Source of the DNA: Planctomycetaceae bacterium
GTDB lineage: Bacteria > Planctomycetota > Planctomycetia > Planctomycetales > Planctomycetaceae
NCBI GenBank assembly: GCA_018699955.1
Contig: JABISG010000090.1
Location: 62,001 to 126,000 of the forward strand
Length of the DNA stretch: 64,000 nucleotides
Reading direction: 5' to 3'
Of this stretch, positions 62,009-64,000 are shown one piece after another. Position 1 is the first letter of the stretch. Each line of letters begins with the position of its first letter. A program made the translations under genes and the position numbers. The notes beneath the pieces were generated by a model. That model was not told the origin of the DNA. It was given only the letters and a program-made list of their open reading frames with translations, and searched no databases.

Positions 62009-62362
62009 ATGAGCGATTTTGTCAGTGTCGCCAAGGTGGGCGATATCCCCGACGGCGAAGCCCGGACATTTCCGGTCAACGGTCGCATGGTTGCCGTTTT
62101 CAATTCCGACGGCGAGTTACATGCCATCAACGATACCTGTCCACACATGGGGGCTTCGCTTGCCACCGGTCACGTTGAAGACGGCGCGGTGACCTGCCCC
62201 TGGCACGCCTGGCGATATTGCATCAAAAATGGAACGTGGTTGGACAATCCCAACCCCAAGCTCGCAACCGACAGCTACGAACTTCGCGTCGAAGGGGATG
62301 ACGTCCAGGTGCTGGTTCCCGATCCCCCGCCGCGCTCGGCGACACCCGAGTCGAGCGAATAA
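62009..62362 (+). CDS. Rieske [2Fe-2S] ferredoxin-like protein
   Basis: A 117-residue single-domain Rieske protein. The cluster ligands are Cys44-Pro-His46 (DTCPHMG) and Cys63-Pro-Trp-His66 (TCPWHAW), spaced as in NirD/ferredoxin-type Rieske proteins. Standalone Rieske ferredoxins carry electrons for ring-hydroxylating oxygenases or form the small subunit of nitrite reductase (NirD), but no such partner gene is in the window. Start ATG at 62009. It is divergent from the HpcH aldolase gene. Confidence 0.92.
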   Translation: MSDFVSVAKVGDIPDGEARTFPVNGRMVAVFNSDGELHAINDTCPHMGASLATGHVEDGAVTCPWHAWRYCIKNGTWLDNPNPKLATDSYELRVEGDDVQVLVPDPPPRSATPESSE

Positions 62363-62400
62363 CTCTTGCGGTTTCGTAGGGGCGCGATGTCTTGGGGTTT

Positions 62401-62415
62401 GCTAAACCGCAAGCG
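62401..62415. repeat. 15-bp dispersed motif GCTAAACCGCAAGCG (copy 2)
   Basis: Same 15-mer as at 39678-39692, here in the gap between the convergent Rieske and UPF0173 genes. Preceded by GGGGTTT, which can fold on AAACC. Confidence 0.5.
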
Positions 62416-62427
62416 ATCACCGTTTGG

Positions 62428-63111
62428 TTACAGCGCGCAGGACTCGCCCGGTTGTAGGATGACCGGTTCGGTTGACGTCTCGGCGGCGACGCGTTTCGCC
62501 CACGCCTCGTCATCCTGCGCAATCAGCGGCCAGGTGTCGTAGTGATCGGGAATCACCCGTTTCGGTTCAATCAGTTTCACCGCTCGCAGTGCATCGTCCG
62601 GCCCCATGGTGAAGTTGTCGCCGATGGGCAGAATCGCTAGATCGATGCCCTCTTCGCCAATCAGTTTCATGTCGTAAAACAGACCGGTGTCGGCGGCATG
62701 GTAGATGCTGCCGTCAACGGTCTTCAGCAGAATCCCACACGGGTTACCCCCGTTGGCACCGTCGGGCAACATCGATCCGTGGTGCGCTATCGTGAATTTG
62801 ACTGTGCCGAAGTCAAATTCGTGCGCCCCACCAATGTGTTGGGCGTGCCGGTTTTCGATCCCCTGATTGCCGAGCCAATCGGCAATCTCGTGGTTCGCAA
62901 TCACCAACGCACCAGTCCGTTTGGCAATGGCGATCGTATCGCCAATGTGGTCGCCATGTCCGTGTGAGACAATGATCGCATCGGCCGCAACAGCGTCGGC
63001 CGTCGTCGATGCGGCCGGATTTCCGGTGAAGAACGGATCGATGAGGACCGTCCTTTCATCAATGTCGATTTGAAACGTTCCATGTCCCAGAAACGTGACC
63101 GTTGTTGTCAT
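62428..63111 (-). CDS. UPF0173 metal-dependent hydrolase (MBL fold)
   Basis: This 227-residue cytoplasmic protein of the UPF0173 family has the N-terminal 'MTTTVTFLGHGTFQIDI' strand, 'VLIDPFFTGNP', and the metal motif SHGHGDHIGD (His50, His52, Asp54, His55). Later it has the bridging 'IYHAADTGLFYDMKLIG' and a C-terminal 'VIPDHYDTWPLI' His. The length fits the family. The reaction is unproven. GAGAG precedes the ATG. The neighbouring pgi gene lies 48 bp upstream on the same strand. Confidence 0.92.
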   Translation of the reverse strand: MTTTVTFLGHGTFQIDIDERTVLIDPFFTGNPAASTTADAVAADAIIVSHGHGDHIGDTIAIAKRTGALVIANHEIADWLGNQGIENRHAQHIGGAHEFDFGTVKFTIAHHGSMLPDGANGGNPCGILLKTVDGSIYHAADTGLFYDMKLIGEEGIDLAILPIGDNFTMGPDDALRAVKLIEPKRVIPDHYDTWPLIAQDDEAWAKRVAAETSTEPVILQPGESCAL

Positions 63112-63158
63112 ATTTGCTCTCTCGTTTTCGCGCCGTCCCCCGGTGTTTTCACCGGGGG

Positions 63159-63998
63159 CTAACTATTGAGAATTTCGTTCATGTTCTGTTTGTACGCCTC
63201 GACGCCCGGTTGGCCGTAGGGGTTGATTCCAATCAACTGGCCTTCGACGGCAGTTGCCAGCATCAACATTTGCAGCAACTGGCCCATGCAATACGCATCG
63301 ACTTGCGGCAGCAAAATGTCGGCCGTCGGCCGGTTGTCGCCGGCATAGGCTTTGTTGGTCCCTTCAATGGCCGCCGACAACAACTGAGGAAGAGTCTTGC
63401 CGGCGTGAGCATTCAACTGGTCCTGGTTCTCGGCATCGGGAACCGACGGGACTTCGAGCAGCGCAGCTGAGGGACGTTCGACGATCACGTTGGTAATCAG
63501 TTTGTCGCGGCGCCCTTCCTGGTGCTGTTGTCCGCGGCTGTGCAAGTCGCGCGTGTTGACGCCGGTGATGGGGGTTGCCCCGCGTTCGTGTTTTCCGAGA
63601 CTTTCCGAAAGCAGCTGATCGTACCACAGCCCAAGCGCTTCGAGCCGTTTACCCCAGGTGGATAAGACGCGAATGTCCATCCCCTGCTCTTCAAACAACG
63701 CCGCGGTGACGACGTAATCAATTACGGGATTTTCGCCGGGCGGCGCATCGCGAAGTTGTTCGGTGATGTCGGCCGCTCCCTGCAGCAGAGCGACGATGTC
63801 GATACCGAGCATCGCCGCCGGCAACAGACCGACTGCTGTAAAAACGGAGAATCGTCCGCCGACGCCATCGGGAATGGGAAAGACGTGCGGGTATTCCTTC
63901 GCCGTGGAAAAGTCTCGAAGTTTCCCCTGCTCACCGGTCACCGGGATGACACAACTGCGTGCCTCGGCGGAGGCGGCACCATACAATCTTTCGAGCGC
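63159..63998 (-). CDS. pgi: Glucose-6-phosphate isomerase, 5' part outside window
   Basis: The frame is open to the right edge of the window, so the N-terminal part is missing. The visible 279 residues start 'ALERLYGAASAEARSCVIPVTGEQGKLRDFSTAKEYPHVFPIPDGVGGRFSVFTAVGLLPAAMLGID', which matches the signature-1 region of phosphoglucose isomerase (GGRFSVFTAVGLLP). The C-terminal signature near 'DAYCMGQLLQMLMLATAVEGQLIGINPYGQPGVEAYKQ' completes the active site (Gln and Lys). It interconverts glucose-6-phosphate and fructose-6-phosphate. Many planctomycetes have this subtype with a short N terminus. Confidence 0.95.
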   Translation of the reverse strand, partial: ALERLYGAASAEARSCVIPVTGEQGKLRDFSTAKEYPHVFPIPDGVGGRFSVFTAVGLLPAAMLGIDIVALLQGAADITEQLRDAPPGENPVIDYVVTAALFEEQGMDIRVLSTWGKRLEALGLWYDQLLSESLGKHERGATPITGVNTRDLHSRGQQHQEGRRDKLITNVIVERPSAALLEVPSVPDAENQDQLNAHAGKTLPQLLSAAIEGTNKAYAGDNRPTADILLPQVDAYCMGQLLQMLMLATAVEGQLIGINPYGQPGVEAYKQNMNEILNS

Positions 63999-64000
63999 CG

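Overview
The window is a typical planctomycete chromosome segment. I infer class Planctomycetia and cannot place it in a genus. The evidence is the gene content: a fused PSCyt1/DUF1549/DUF1553 cytochrome protein followed by a DUF1501 protein, a second DUF1501 protein, DUF1080, NHL and PQQ-type exported propellers, Tat-exported sugar isomerase-like and beta-helix proteins, and large 'zinc ribbon, transmembrane helix, repeat' proteins. Base composition is moderately GC-rich, genes sit on both strands in short transcription units, and many intergenic gaps hold palindromic hairpins. I see no phage, transposase, integrase, CRISPR array, rRNA or plasmid functions. One tRNA (Glu, CTC) is present. Both edges cut genes: a saccharopine dehydrogenase-like gene on the left and glucose-6-phosphate isomerase on the right.

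Layout. 1-9.7 kb: dehydrogenase-like end, a GNAT acetyltransferase, a 1080-residue membrane-anchored WD40-like protein, then a minus-strand series of exported proteins (PQQ propeller with EF-hands, small lipoprotein, NHL propeller, double DUF1080). 9.8-16.8 kb: Tat-exported sialidase-like propeller, LarA-family racemase, a secreted protein of unknown function, a zinc-free MDR dehydrogenase and a DUF1501 protein. 17-23.3 kb: cold-shock protein with a clear promoter, a noncoding stretch with an sRNA-like candidate, a HEAT/TPR protein, cobalamin adenosyltransferase, an AcpH-like protein and a tagatose/psicose-3-epimerase family protein. 23.4-29.5 kb: planctomycete cytochrome, DUF1501 and HEAT-repeat operon. 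29.6-35.6 kb: tRNA-Glu, MscS channel, MBL hydrolase, AI-2E-type transporter, double-ACT protein and an AlaC-like aminotransferase. 35.6-46 kb: Tat-exported beta-helix protein, SAM methyltransferase, OFA-type MFS transporter, small Cys protein, PH-like membrane protein, a 991-residue zinc-ribbon protein with a duplicated C-terminal module, and a TPR lipoprotein next to an STN-domain protein. 46-53.5 kb: Tat-exported TIM-barrel protein, esterase-like hydrolase, lactonase propeller, and a translationally coupled PQQ/ceramidase-like pair. 53.6-55.2 kb: a small accessory-looking patch with an unknown protein and KptA/Tpt1. 55.3-64 kb: housekeeping genes ribE-ksgA-guaB, a small exported protein, a family-4 glycosyltransferase that seems to start at a near-cognate codon, HpcH aldolase, a Rieske protein, a UPF0173 hydrolase and pgi.

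Functionally, most of the window serves carbohydrate and organic-acid catabolism with exported, mostly uncharacterised planctomycete proteins, plus a conserved core. I did not find a clear multi-gene undescribed system. The most interesting leads are: (i) the 991-residue zinc-ribbon protein with a ~250-residue tandem module; (ii) the STN-domain/TPR-lipoprotein pair with no secretin barrel; (iii) the unknown-plus-KptA patch; (iv) the probable ATT/ATC start of the glycosyltransferase; (v) families of stop-codon-adjacent hairpins shared by unrelated genes; and (vi) a structured sRNA-like element after the cold-shock gene.
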